Shown in pieces: positions 1 through 7,652 of a stretch of 20,481 bases of DNA (its first letter is position 1; every line of letters starts with the position of its first letter). A program made the position numbers and the translations under genes. Source of the stretch: a virus; IMG/VR virus record IMGVR_UViG_3300037485_000230, positions 1-20,481 of that record; one strand, 5' to 3'. The notes beneath the pieces are model-generated. The model was not told the origin of the DNA. It searched no databases and worked only from the letters and a program-made list of their open reading frames with translations.

Positions 1-951
1 GCCGGCGCTTGTCGCACAGACTGACAACGCCGACGTCGGAGCAACGGCAGGGAAAGAGGTCACGTTGACTGGCGTGCCGACGCTTGCGTTGTTGACGTAG
101 AGCGTTGCGTCAGGTGTGTCGGCAGCGGCCAGCGTTGACAGAACGCCATCAAACGCTCCGCTTGTGATTGATGATGCAGCGCCGTTGACGGTTGCTGCAG
201 CCGCTCCATCAAGTTGGCTATATTGGACCGAAAATGATGTGTTGATGCGATGTCGAACGCCGACAGTGAATCCACTCCCTGACGTCGTCGCAATTGCAGA
301 GGTCTGCGAAGCAGACGTTGACGTCACGGTGTCAATCGTTGCGCCTGTCCCATCGTGCAGAAATTGCCAATCAGCAGCAGTGGCAGCGACAACACGATCT
401 CCACCATCGCATCGAATGACAGGCTGGCCGCCAACAACTGAAGTCCGATATGTCGGCTGCACACTGCCTGTCGCCTGCGTCATGTTCAACGCCGACGAAC
501 CGAGATTGACCCACGTCCCGACAGCAGCCAGATTCGCTTTGCCAGCATTGTAGGCGCCGTCGTAGCTCTGCGCCAAGAAGCAGCTATGAGCGCCAGCGAC
601 GTAGAATCCAATGTCGACCGTTGCGCTACCGCCACCCGACTGAGACACGGTGATGGTCTCGACGCCCTCGCCAGCGGCGTTGGGCGAGACCGCCACCGGA
701 CATGACCACGACGTGGTACCTGTGCAAGCGCCAGAGGCACCGTCAGGCGATGCGGACCACGTTACCGCGCCTGCGCCTGTCGCTGTGCCTGTCAGAGTCC
801 TGGCGCCGGTACAGGTGACGGTACGGGCGAAGGGCTGGGAGTTGATGACCATTGGCGAAGCGCCACTAGGCGGACGCATGGCAGCGTCACGCATGTCGCC
901 ACCAGAGCGAATGGCTGTTGCCGCAAGAATCAATGCAATCGTGATGCTCAT
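1..951 (-). CDS. LamG-like virion or surface protein, partial (3' end outside window)
   Basis: The frame stays open from an ATG at 951 to the left edge, giving 317 residues with no stop, so the C-terminus lies outside. The ATG overlaps the stop of the upstream exported-protein gene (ATGA), implying translational coupling. Residues 4-14 are hydrophobic and could be a weak export signal or membrane anchor, but there is no basic n-region. Residues about 35-118 look like an Ig-like beta domain with Cys47, Cys76 and Cys84. Residues about 120-315 carry a LamG/concanavalin-type jelly-roll pattern: GTWVNLGSSALNMTQ (145-159), then QPTYR and GGQPVIRCDGGDRV (174-187), as seen in many phage fibre and surface proteins that bind carbohydrate or host surface. 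Family assignment is from motif memory; the binding target is unknown. It may be a second receptor-binding or decoration protein. Confidence 0.8.
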   Translation of the reverse strand, partial: MSITIALILAATAIRSGGDMRDAAMRPPSGASPMVINSQPFARTVTCTGARTLTGTATGAGAVTWSASPDGASGACTGTTSWSCPVAVSPNAAGEGVETITVSQSGGGSATVDIGFYVAGAHSCFLAQSYDGAYNAGKANLAAVGTWVNLGSSALNMTQATGSVQPTYRTSVVGGQPVIRCDGGDRVVAATAADWQFLHDGTGATIDTVTSTSASQTSAIATTSGSGFTVGVRHRINTSFSVQYSQLDGAAAATVNGAASSITSGAFDGVLSTLAAADTPDATLYVNNASVGTPVNVTSFPAVAPTSALSVCATSAG

Positions 952-1325
952 TTTCCGCTATACCCCGTGCCGGCCAAAACGCGAACGGGTGACGTTGCAG
1001 CAGCTACGACACACCAGCCCGTTTGCGCATCAAAGCAAAATTCAGTGGGCAAAGCAGTGGAACCCGCCGGCAAAATGAATCCATTGGCCGTGGTGACAGT
1101 GGAGCCACCGACGTAAACGTCAACAGCGGCCTGGTTCTGGATGCAGATGGATCGGGCTGGCAACGCCGTCGGCAACGCTACTTTGGTGGCAGTGGTTCCA
1201 CACGAAACAGCGGCGATGCTTTCCAGCGTCGACATGGCTGGAGACAAAGCGCGTGCGGCAGGAGGACCGCCGATGACGAGCACAAGAGCAAGGGTGAACA
1301 GTGCAAACGCGATACGGTCTTTCAT
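948..1325 (-). CDS. Small exported beta-rich protein with Sec signal peptide
   Basis: This 125-residue protein begins with a textbook signal peptide: basic MKDR, a hydrophobic core IAFALFTLALVLVIGG (5-20), a PPAARA c-region and a likely signal peptidase I site after Ala26. There is no lipobox Cys. The mature part (about 99 residues) is Thr/Ala/Val-rich with a segment resembling small phage head or fibre domains (RSICIQNQAAVDVYVGGS, then TANGFILPAGS). It has four Cys (VSCG, SICIQ, EFCF, GWCVV), which fits disulfide formation in the periplasm. GAGG lies just upstream of the ATG and overlaps the tailspike stop; its own stop overlaps the next start. A cleavable signal is odd for a virion part, since phage particles assemble in the cytoplasm. 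It could be a periplasmic or surface protein acting on the host, for example in superinfection exclusion, but no sequence feature decides that. Confidence 0.82.
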   Translation of the reverse strand: MKDRIAFALFTLALVLVIGGPPAARALSPAMSTLESIAAVSCGTTATKVALPTALPARSICIQNQAAVDVYVGGSTVTTANGFILPAGSTALPTEFCFDAQTGWCVVAAATSPVRVLAGTGYSGK

Positions 1326-1333
1326 GATGCCTC

Positions 1334-2332
1334 TCAGGTGATGGGGTCAGCGACGCCGGGGTTGCCAAAGACAAGAAGCTGGAATGCGGCGTCAGCATTT
1401 GCGCCAGTGCCGTCATTATGCGTGAGAACAAGGGCTGTACTTGCACCGCAAGAAACTTGGGCAGTGTGCCCACCATCGCGAGTTGTGGCGACAGCAACCT
1501 TGACTCCAGTGCCAAGGTTTTGCGTGAAGTTTACTTGATATTGGCCAGTGTCAACGTAGGTGATGCTGGAAACGTTTTTCAGTTCTTCGAGCGTTGCCGC
1601 CGCGCCGGCATTCGTCTGATTACAAGCAGCTAGCATGCAATCAAGTTGGGTTCGCTTGACGAGGTCAGCCGCAGAGGTCGGTTGAGTCGTAGAATAGAAC
1701 TCAGCGTCTTTGGCTTGAATGCGTCGTGAAAACAGGTTCGCGAACGGCAAAGACAAAGACCCTAGCGTCGGCACGCCGGCCACCGATGGCAGGATCGACA
1801 CTGTGACAACGACGTTGCGCACGAACGCATCCCACAAGCTAGTCAGGGCACCAAGAAGTGACCCAGACGCGGCAGACGGCACGAGGTTGCCCGTGATTCG
1901 AGTTGGCGCGGCAACGATGACCGCCACGCCAGCGCCTGTTGAATCGCCAAGGTTCAGCGTGCTGCCAGACCGCAGATCGACGGTTGAGCCAGAAGACGCC
2001 GTCAGCTTCTCGCCCGACGCCAGCGTGATGTCACCGCCAGCCAGGACAGCCGACGCCAACGTGTAGACCAGCAGGTTATTTCTGTCCTTGACCGTGATGC
2101 TGTAGTTGCCGGCGACGTAGAGGTTGACCGGAGACCCGTTGACGACAGGCACGCCAGACAGCGTGCGGATTGGTTGTGCCACGGTGACAGTCAACGCCGC
2201 GTCACTGTAGACAGTGACAGGAACCGTGACGGGGTCGGTATTGGCCGTGCCGATATAGATATAGCCGTTGACGAGTGGAGCACCGTTGGAATCGGTGAAC
2301 AAAGAAAACGGGGGATTGGCTCTGACGCTCAT
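1334..2332 (-). CDS. Tailspike/short tail fibre with P22 gp9-type head-binding domain
   Basis: Residues about 8-95 match the N-terminal head-binding domain of P22 tailspike: FTDSNGAPLVNGYIYIGT with TDPVT, then a VYSDAALT strand, QPIRT, GVPVVNG and a YSITVKD ending. In P22 the corresponding stretch reads GKIYIGQIDTDPVN and attaches the spike to the gp4/gp10 tail hub, both of which are encoded upstream here. The remaining 230 residues are short Ser/Thr/Gly-rich strands (AASGEKLT-like, SGSTVDLRSGSTLNL) and a C-terminal VSSITYVDTGQYQVNFTQ domain of the sort that ends many fibres. P22 tailspike has 666 residues with a beta-helix endorhamnosidase; at 332 residues no such enzyme is present, so this is likely an adaptor or non-enzymatic fibre. 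The start overlaps the stop of the upstream gene (ATGA) and has AAGGGTG 6 bases upstream. Confidence 0.85.
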   Translation of the reverse strand: MSVRANPPFSLFTDSNGAPLVNGYIYIGTANTDPVTVPVTVYSDAALTVTVAQPIRTLSGVPVVNGSPVNLYVAGNYSITVKDRNNLLVYTLASAVLAGGDITLASGEKLTASSGSTVDLRSGSTLNLGDSTGAGVAVIVAAPTRITGNLVPSAASGSLLGALTSLWDAFVRNVVVTVSILPSVAGVPTLGSLSLPFANLFSRRIQAKDAEFYSTTQPTSAADLVKRTQLDCMLAACNQTNAGAAATLEELKNVSSITYVDTGQYQVNFTQNLGTGVKVAVATTRDGGHTAQVSCGASTALVLTHNDGTGANADAAFQLLVFGNPGVADPIT

Positions 2333-4686
2333 TGTTCACCCTTGGTCTGGCGTGCTGCTTGAAGTGCAGCGGTCAGCCACTTTTCAGCCGCTTTTGGTTC
2401 GCGTGGCACATTGGCAGCTTTGGCGAAATCGCGCCACCGTTGCGAGTTGACGACACGCCGAACCGTCTCTTTTTTTACGGTCGGATTGGTGGCGCGTTCA
2501 ATGGCCAGCGCGCTGAACTCTGGACTGATAAGCATCTTCCCGACCTTGGCAACAACGTCTTTGTCGCCCTTGGCGATCAACGTAAACAACGCATTGGCGC
2601 CAACAGCGCCAAGCCCGCCGCCACCAGCGCCACCGATGCCGACGGCTGCAGCCTTGCCCATGGCGCTGCCAGCGATGCGTTGCACGAACGATTCAGCTTC
2701 AAGCGCTTGCATGAATGGCTGATTGGCTTTGCCAGTCTGCTTGACGTTGGCCCGTGCAGACGTGATGCGCTTGGAGATTTCGAAAAGGTCTCGCAACGCT
2801 GCAGACCGCTCTGGCCCAAGTGATTTCGACAGTTGAGCGAAGATCGGCTCATTACCCTTGGCACGGAGACCAGCGTAGGTTTTCGCGAATTCAGAGAAAC
2901 CAAAGCCAGCTTCTGCAACGCCTTGCTTTGCGCGAGTCGCCGACGACAGCGCCGTCATCAGCACTTCACCGTGGAGGTCTTGAGGCACAGCCTTCAGCAA
3001 CTTGGTCAGCCGTGCGCTGTTGCCTTTGCTGGCGTCAGCGATGGCGCCTTGCATGAGTGCTGCAACGCTGCCTTCTTTGTCGCGGCCAAAGGCGCCGATC
3101 ATCCGGTCTTCAAGCCCCTTCTGTTTGGCGGTCATCTGATGCGCCAGACGGACCTTGTCACGGATGACTGCACCACCAAGGCGCTCAGCGTTGGCGAGTT
3201 CGTCTGCCTTGATTGCCTGTTCAAGGATTTTCAAGCGCCGTTGGTCGTTGCTCATGAATGGACCGTCGCCCATGCGGACAGCGCGCTGCAGGTCAGCCTT
3301 GACGCGTTTGAGCGCTTCATGTGTGGCGCGTCCCGCCTGAGCAGGCATGTCGGGATTGACTCGCCCACGTTCGGCAAGGCGCATCATCATTCGTTCGCCT
3401 TCGGAGAGTGCGGAAACGTCTCCGTCAAGGTCTTTGAGCGATTGCCTAATAACCTCGTCGACGTTGTCCAGTGTGACCGGAGCCGATGGCTTGATGACCT
3501 CGTCAACGCTGTTGTAAAGCGTCTTCGCTTCGGTCTTGAGCGCATCTCGTGACGCTTGAAGTCTCGCCAGCACCTTGTCGGAGACAGCGCCAGGGGACGG
3601 TGCACCGTCGAATGCCTGCACCACCTCGTCTGCTTTGTCGGATGCCTCCTTGACGGTGCGCTGCCAAGCCGCTTCAGCTTCGCTGCCGATCTTGCCTCGC
3701 ACGCCACCGAGTGCCGACCGAATCTGCTCACTTTCGGAGAAGACGTCAGCAGGCAAATCGATCCCAAGTCGCTTGGCTGATTCAACAGCAGCGGGATCGA
3801 CGGCGACAGCTTCAGCAAGTTGGCGAGTCGCCGCTGTGTTCCCTTCGCTTGCACGTCTGGCAAGGTCAGCCAGTTTCACGTCGTCGATGGGTGCGCCCTT
3901 GGCGACGACAGGAGCCGCCACATCGGCAACGACAGGAGCCGCCGCAGCTTCGGCTGCTTGGCGCGTAGTGCTGCCTGGAATGGCGTCTAGCGCGATGTTG
4001 GCTGCACGGCTGACACCGCGCCTGACGGCTTGACCAGCGGCTTGCGCGACAGGGATAGCGCCAGCGGTCAGGCCTGCTGCTGCTATGTCGGTCGGGTTGA
4101 ACTCTCCGCCCGACGCTGCTTGAGCGACTTCAACGCCGCCCTGCAGAAGTGCTTCACGCCCCATTATGGTCGCAATACCGCCAGACGCTGCACCAGCGGC
4201 GTACAACGGCAGCACTGCCCCAGCCCTTACCACGTCGCCAAAATCAAGGCCCGGTTTGACGGCAAATTCTTTGCCGGCTTTCGGACTGAAGGCGAAGAGG
4301 TTTCCCTTTTCGTCCTTGCGGACTTTCATGCCCGGTGAATTCGCCGTCAAAATCTGCAGGGCTTCTTCAGGGCTTGCCGCAAGCGCTGCCACATTCTTGA
4401 GCGTGCCAAGGTCGGTCCACTCTGGAATCTGCGACCAGTCAGGGGCCGCCTCTGTCTCTGGCGTTCGACGCTTTGAGCCTGTGACCATCTCGCCAAGGCG
4501 ATCCATCAAACCCGGTTCTGGCGTGGCTGGTGGGGCAGGTTGTGCAGATGCAGGAGCCATGGACACGCCTTCAGGCATGACCATTTCACCCGACGCCAGA
4601 TATTTATCAAGCGCGGCGCGGCGCTCTGGATCTAGAGTGCCGTCTTGATACGCCTTCAAGGTCTTGGGTCCAACAACGCTGGCCAT
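2329..4686 (-). CDS. Ejection (DNA transfer) protein, P22 gp16-like by position
   Basis: A 785-residue protein, mostly predicted helix and Ala-rich. It is the third of three consecutive proteins in the slot of P22 gp7-gp20-gp16, which are packed in the capsid and pushed into the host envelope with the DNA. Two Gly/Ala hydrophobic stretches could insert into membrane: about residues 150-175 (AGAVLPLYAAGAASGGIA) and about 670-695 (KAAAVGIGGAGGGGLGAVGA). Long charged helical stretches (for example around TVKEASDKADEVVQAF and LKRVKADLQRAVRMGD) lie between them. No transglycosylase catalytic motif was found, unlike T7 gp16. It is longer than P22 gp16 (609). GGAG lies 7 bases before the ATG, four bases after the preceding stop. 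Function is assigned from synteny, size and composition, not from clear sequence identity. Confidence 0.7.
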   Translation of the reverse strand: MASVVGPKTLKAYQDGTLDPERRAALDKYLASGEMVMPEGVSMAPASAQPAPPATPEPGLMDRLGEMVTGSKRRTPETEAAPDWSQIPEWTDLGTLKNVAALAASPEEALQILTANSPGMKVRKDEKGNLFAFSPKAGKEFAVKPGLDFGDVVRAGAVLPLYAAGAASGGIATIMGREALLQGGVEVAQAASGGEFNPTDIAAAGLTAGAIPVAQAAGQAVRRGVSRAANIALDAIPGSTTRQAAEAAAAPVVADVAAPVVAKGAPIDDVKLADLARRASEGNTAATRQLAEAVAVDPAAVESAKRLGIDLPADVFSESEQIRSALGGVRGKIGSEAEAAWQRTVKEASDKADEVVQAFDGAPSPGAVSDKVLARLQASRDALKTEAKTLYNSVDEVIKPSAPVTLDNVDEVIRQSLKDLDGDVSALSEGERMMMRLAERGRVNPDMPAQAGRATHEALKRVKADLQRAVRMGDGPFMSNDQRRLKILEQAIKADELANAERLGGAVIRDKVRLAHQMTAKQKGLEDRMIGAFGRDKEGSVAALMQGAIADASKGNSARLTKLLKAVPQDLHGEVLMTALSSATRAKQGVAEAGFGFSEFAKTYAGLRAKGNEPIFAQLSKSLGPERSAALRDLFEISKRITSARANVKQTGKANQPFMQALEAESFVQRIAGSAMGKAAAVGIGGAGGGGLGAVGANALFTLIAKGDKDVVAKVGKMLISPEFSALAIERATNPTVKKETVRRVVNSQRWRDFAKAANVPREPKAAEKWLTAALQAARQTKGEQ

Positions 4687-4690
4687 TACT

Positions 4691-6118
4691 TCACTCCGTC
4701 AGCGATTGTGTGGACGTTGCGAACACCCGGCGCATTACATCCGTCTCAGTCTCGCCGGCTTGTACCGGAAGCCCTGCGACTGTGAAACCACCACGCGCCA
4801 CACCGGCTCCCTTGTTGCGAGCCAAAAACTCAGCACGGGCGCCCTTGACCTTGGCGTCAGCGCGACCGACACGCTCCATGGCACGCGAGAAATCGGCCAG
4901 CAGCTTTGGGTCGTCGGTACCCTCAGGAAAACCGCCCTTGACAAGAGCAATATCCGCGTCAGATGCCGCACCCGCTGGCAGGTTCGAAACAACACCCTTG
5001 GCCACCATTCCATCATAGCGCTTGCGAAGAACGCTCACGGCGTCCTGTCTGCCAAGCACGCTATTGATCAATTCGTTGGCCTTGCCCTGCGTTCCGGTCG
5101 GCACGGTATCACCAATGCCCAGCCCACCCTTGAACTTGTCGAATTCAGACGCCAGCTTGCCCCAATCGTTAGCCTGCAAATCAGCCGCAACACTCTCGTC
5201 GCTCATTTTCAGGACAGGCGCCACGAGATTGGTTGGCAGGTCGGTAGCCTTGAATTCCATTTCCTTGAGGCGAGCGGCAGACTCGTCGGCGAATTTTCGT
5301 TCGTCGAGGTCAAGGCGCTTGGAATCAATGCGCATGTCATTGTAATACTTCGCCGCTTGAGCCGTTTCCAGCTTGAGTGCGCTTGCAATCTGTTTGCGGC
5401 GCATCTCTGCGTTGGTGTTGGCGATATCGGCTTCGGCTTCGCTTTTTCTGATCGTAGGCTCGAGGGTCATCGACTTTTCGACGTTCTCTGTGAACTTCTC
5501 AGGGTCTTCCATGGCCACGACAGCGCCAAGCATATTAGCGGCAGCAATGGGGTTTTGTTCAATGCGCTGCGCCAGCGCTCGCAATGCGTCGCCCTTCTCC
5601 TTGGAGCCGCTTGATTGATCGTAGGCGCTAGCGCGTTCGTTCAGAAACGCCAGCGCCGCTTCTTTGTTGCCACCAAGCAACGCGGCGCGGACTTGCCCCG
5701 CCTCGCCCACACGTTGGCGTCGCTCTTCCGTCGACAACCGCGCCATGGTGGTTTCAAGGTTTTTGGCCTCTTCGGGATACTGGATCGAGAATTTGGTCAG
5801 CGCCTCCGTCGACAAGGGCTGCGTCATCAAAGCCTGTTTGGCTTCTTGCTTTTGTGCCGCCGCAATCGCCGCGCTTTGCGCCATGGCCTGTTCCATCGAA
5901 CGCTTCACGTTGGCATCAGCTTCAGCAGCCAGACCCTGACGGAGCCCAAGTTGTGCAGCCTGCAACTCCATAGGGCGCATCTGTGCAGCCTGCTGGCGCT
6001 GCAAGCCCTGTTCGCGAGAATCAAGCAAGCCCTGGCCAACTTGCATTCCTTGCATGATCTGCTGCGCTGGATTCAGCGGCGCAAGATTGATCCCGTATTG
6101 GACTGGAGCGATAGCCAT
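4691..6118 (-). CDS. Ejection (DNA transfer) protein, P22 gp20-like by position
   Basis: 475 residues, close to the 471 of P22 gp20, and in the middle of the ejection trio. The N-terminus (NLAPLNPAQQIMQGMQVGQG) followed by Gln/Ala-rich helix up to about residue 100 is typical of internal virion proteins that start with an amphipathic Q-rich coil. A central helical region (SKRLDLDERKFADESAARLK) probably forms coiled coil. There is no membrane segment or enzymatic motif. The start codon overlaps the upstream stop by one base (TGATG) and GGGAG lies 7 bases upstream, so it is both coupled and well initiated. The likely role is forming part of the conduit that carries phage DNA across the host envelope; that role is inferred from P22 synteny. 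Confidence 0.72.
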   Translation of the reverse strand: MAIAPVQYGINLAPLNPAQQIMQGMQVGQGLLDSREQGLQRQQAAQMRPMELQAAQLGLRQGLAAEADANVKRSMEQAMAQSAAIAAAQKQEAKQALMTQPLSTEALTKFSIQYPEEAKNLETTMARLSTEERRQRVGEAGQVRAALLGGNKEAALAFLNERASAYDQSSGSKEKGDALRALAQRIEQNPIAAANMLGAVVAMEDPEKFTENVEKSMTLEPTIRKSEAEADIANTNAEMRRKQIASALKLETAQAAKYYNDMRIDSKRLDLDERKFADESAARLKEMEFKATDLPTNLVAPVLKMSDESVAADLQANDWGKLASEFDKFKGGLGIGDTVPTGTQGKANELINSVLGRQDAVSVLRKRYDGMVAKGVVSNLPAGAASDADIALVKGGFPEGTDDPKLLADFSRAMERVGRADAKVKGARAEFLARNKGAGVARGGFTVAGLPVQAGETETDVMRRVFATSTQSLTE

Positions 6119-6849
6119 CAGAAACTCCCTGTAGCGAGTTTGGCGCCAGTGCCGGCAACTTGGAGACCCATATCCATAGCCTCACGGCGTCCAGCCAGCC
6201 TGGCTTGCGTTTCGCCAAGAATGCCACCAGCCCTGTAGGCGCCGATGTCCTGCTGAAGTTGTCCGGTCATGCCGGCGCCTTGCATGCCAAGCTGGGCACC
6301 TTGCAAACCGAATTGACCCTGTTGTCCAGCTGCACCAGCGCCTTGCTGTGACAGGCCCGCAAGTTGACCGTACTGCTGCTGAATCAGCTGCTGGAGGATT
6401 TCTGGACCAAGTTGGCCCAACGCCGCTTGCGTGTTGCCACCACGGAGACCGCCTGTAGCGCTTGCGTTTTGCAGGATGCCCCCTGAGGCGGCTTCCATCA
6501 TTTGCGCGTAAGCAGGGCCACCACGGAGCGCTTCATAGGCCTTCGCCTGTGCCTCTGGTCCGAGTGAACCAGCAAGGGCTTGCTGCATTGCAAGTGAATT
6601 GGTTCCGGCTTGGGCGTATGGGTCAAGACCAGCCTGTGCCTGCTGTGCAGCAGCGGCTGCAGCGGCGTTGGCCTCTTCCTGCCCAACCAGTGCACCTTCA
6701 CCTGCTTTGACTTGCTCTTTTGAAGCTCCGCCAACCGCTTTTGCTTGGTCTTCACCAAAGCCGCCCGTGGAACCGTAAATTCCAGCACCAATGCCGCCAA
6801 CCACAAGGGCTTGTGCCGCTAGACTGAGACCGATCCCAATTGCGCTCAT
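6118..6849 (-). CDS. Ejection protein, P22 gp7-like / DNA transfer protein
   Basis: The chosen ATG at 6849 gives 243 residues (P22 gp7 has 229). It overlaps the SET-gene stop (ATGA) and has a strong GGAGG 6 bases upstream; a 24-residue upstream extension is rejected. Residues 4-26 form a Gly/Ala hydrophobic, glycine-zipper-like segment (IGIGLSLAAQALVVGGIGAG). Residues 70-145 match a widespread phage internal-protein family: LDPYAQAGTNSL, then a GPAYAQMMEAASGGILQNAS stretch and GGLRGGNTQAAL. Residues about 150-200 are a Gln/Gly-rich heptad-like repeat (LSQQGAG, GQQGQFG, LQGAQLG, MQGAGMT). This suits a protein that is packaged and then inserted into the outer membrane during ejection. Family recognition is good; the exact role is inferred. 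Confidence 0.78.
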   Translation of the reverse strand: MSAIGIGLSLAAQALVVGGIGAGIYGSTGGFGEDQAKAVGGASKEQVKAGEGALVGQEEANAAAAAAAQQAQAGLDPYAQAGTNSLAMQQALAGSLGPEAQAKAYEALRGGPAYAQMMEAASGGILQNASATGGLRGGNTQAALGQLGPEILQQLIQQQYGQLAGLSQQGAGAAGQQGQFGLQGAQLGMQGAGMTGQLQQDIGAYRAGGILGETQARLAGRREAMDMGLQVAGTGAKLATGSF

Positions 6850-7652
6850 GACTGCCCTCCGACGATGACCGCTTGGCGATAGTCCACGGTGATTTCTTCG
6901 CCAGAGTCGCCGCCATGGCACCCGGCAATGTCGCGCAACGCTACCACGTCGATTGCACCTGCGCCACCCGCCACCATGGCAGCGTTCGGTGCTCTGCTGT
7001 GATTGACAAACCGCCCTGCTGGCGTGCGCTGTCCGTTGATGCGTGCTGGAGCGACAACGGCGCCAGCCTTGATGTGTGACGACGTGAAAAGCCCTTTTCC
7101 TTCAATGGGGCTGTCTAGCACCTGAAGGGTTGAGGACCACGGTTCAGGCATTGGCACCACGTCATCGGTGCGCTCTGACAGCGCCCGCACCTCGTCGACA
7201 GTCCACGGCGACGCTGCCACAAACGCGGCAAAATCATCGCGGTCTGGCTGGGCACGATTGCCGGCGAAACGCATGACAGCGTCACGCCATTCAACCATGT
7301 AGGCGCTGTCGTCAAAAAGCGTGGTCTCCAGCACACCCAAGTCGGTCTCTGTCGTCGCCCACACGTTCACCCATACGGTCGGCTCATGCACGATAGCCAG
7401 CTTGCGCCCTGGCTGGCCGGTGAACGTCTGTGGCGCCCGTAGCGTCTGCCAACCGTTAGGCGTCAACAACGACAAGCACCCTGCAATCATGATGTTCTGG
7501 CAAGGTTCGCGATGTGCTCGCCCAAGGTAAAAACCGACAGGTAGCACAGCCTCACGCATGTAGAGGCCGGGGCCAAAGTGATGCACAACGCGCACTTCCA
7601 CGTTTGGCAACATCAAGCCCACGGCTTCCATCTTGTCGAGGTCCAACGTCAT
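6846..7652 (-). CDS. Cupin-like domain fused to SET domain (predicted protein-lysine methyltransferase)
   Basis: The ATG at 7652 overlaps the upstream stop (ATGA) with no good Shine-Dalgarno, so expression depends on coupling; the protein has 268 residues. Residues about 15-112 match the small cupin-like phage domain: HHFGPGLYMREAVLPVG, HREPCQNIMIAGCLSLLTP, a TVWVNVWATTETDL end. Residues about 110-175 are a linker. Residues about 176-260 are a compact SET domain: EGKGLF (184-189, AdoMet-binding G-x-G), RFVNHSRAPNA (214-224, the N-H-S pseudoknot strand) and GEEITVDY (251-258, with the catalytic-type Tyr258). SET proteins transfer methyl from AdoMet to lysine. Only about 25 residues separate the first two motifs, so the SET-I insert is very short and there is no post-SET Cys cluster. 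It sits just before the gp7-like gene, in the position of P22 gp14. Substrate unknown; virion, ejection or host protein are all possible. Confidence 0.86.
   Translation of the reverse strand: MTLDLDKMEAVGLMLPNVEVRVVHHFGPGLYMREAVLPVGFYLGRAHREPCQNIMIAGCLSLLTPNGWQTLRAPQTFTGQPGRKLAIVHEPTVWVNVWATTETDLGVLETTLFDDSAYMVEWRDAVMRFAGNRAQPDRDDFAAFVAASPWTVDEVRALSERTDDVVPMPEPWSSTLQVLDSPIEGKGLFTSSHIKAGAVVAPARINGQRTPAGRFVNHSRAPNAAMVAGGAGAIDVVALRDIAGCHGGDSGEEITVDYRQAVIVGGQS

Noticed and set aside
948-1325. Lysis protein (spanin or SAR endolysin) reading of the signal-peptide protein
   Set aside because: No lipobox, no catalytic Glu/Asp/Thr triad, no C-terminal coiled coil; it is beta-like with paired Cys.
2833-3552. 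239-residue plus-strand frame
   Set aside because: Antisense to the gp16-like gene and unlike any family.
2329-4686. Lytic transglycosylase domain in the gp16-like protein
   Set aside because: Looked for the SLT-type ES...N/GLMQ pattern and found none.
4664-5614. 316-residue plus-strand frame
   Set aside because: Antisense to the gp20-like ejection protein gene; no ribosome binding site or recognised motif.
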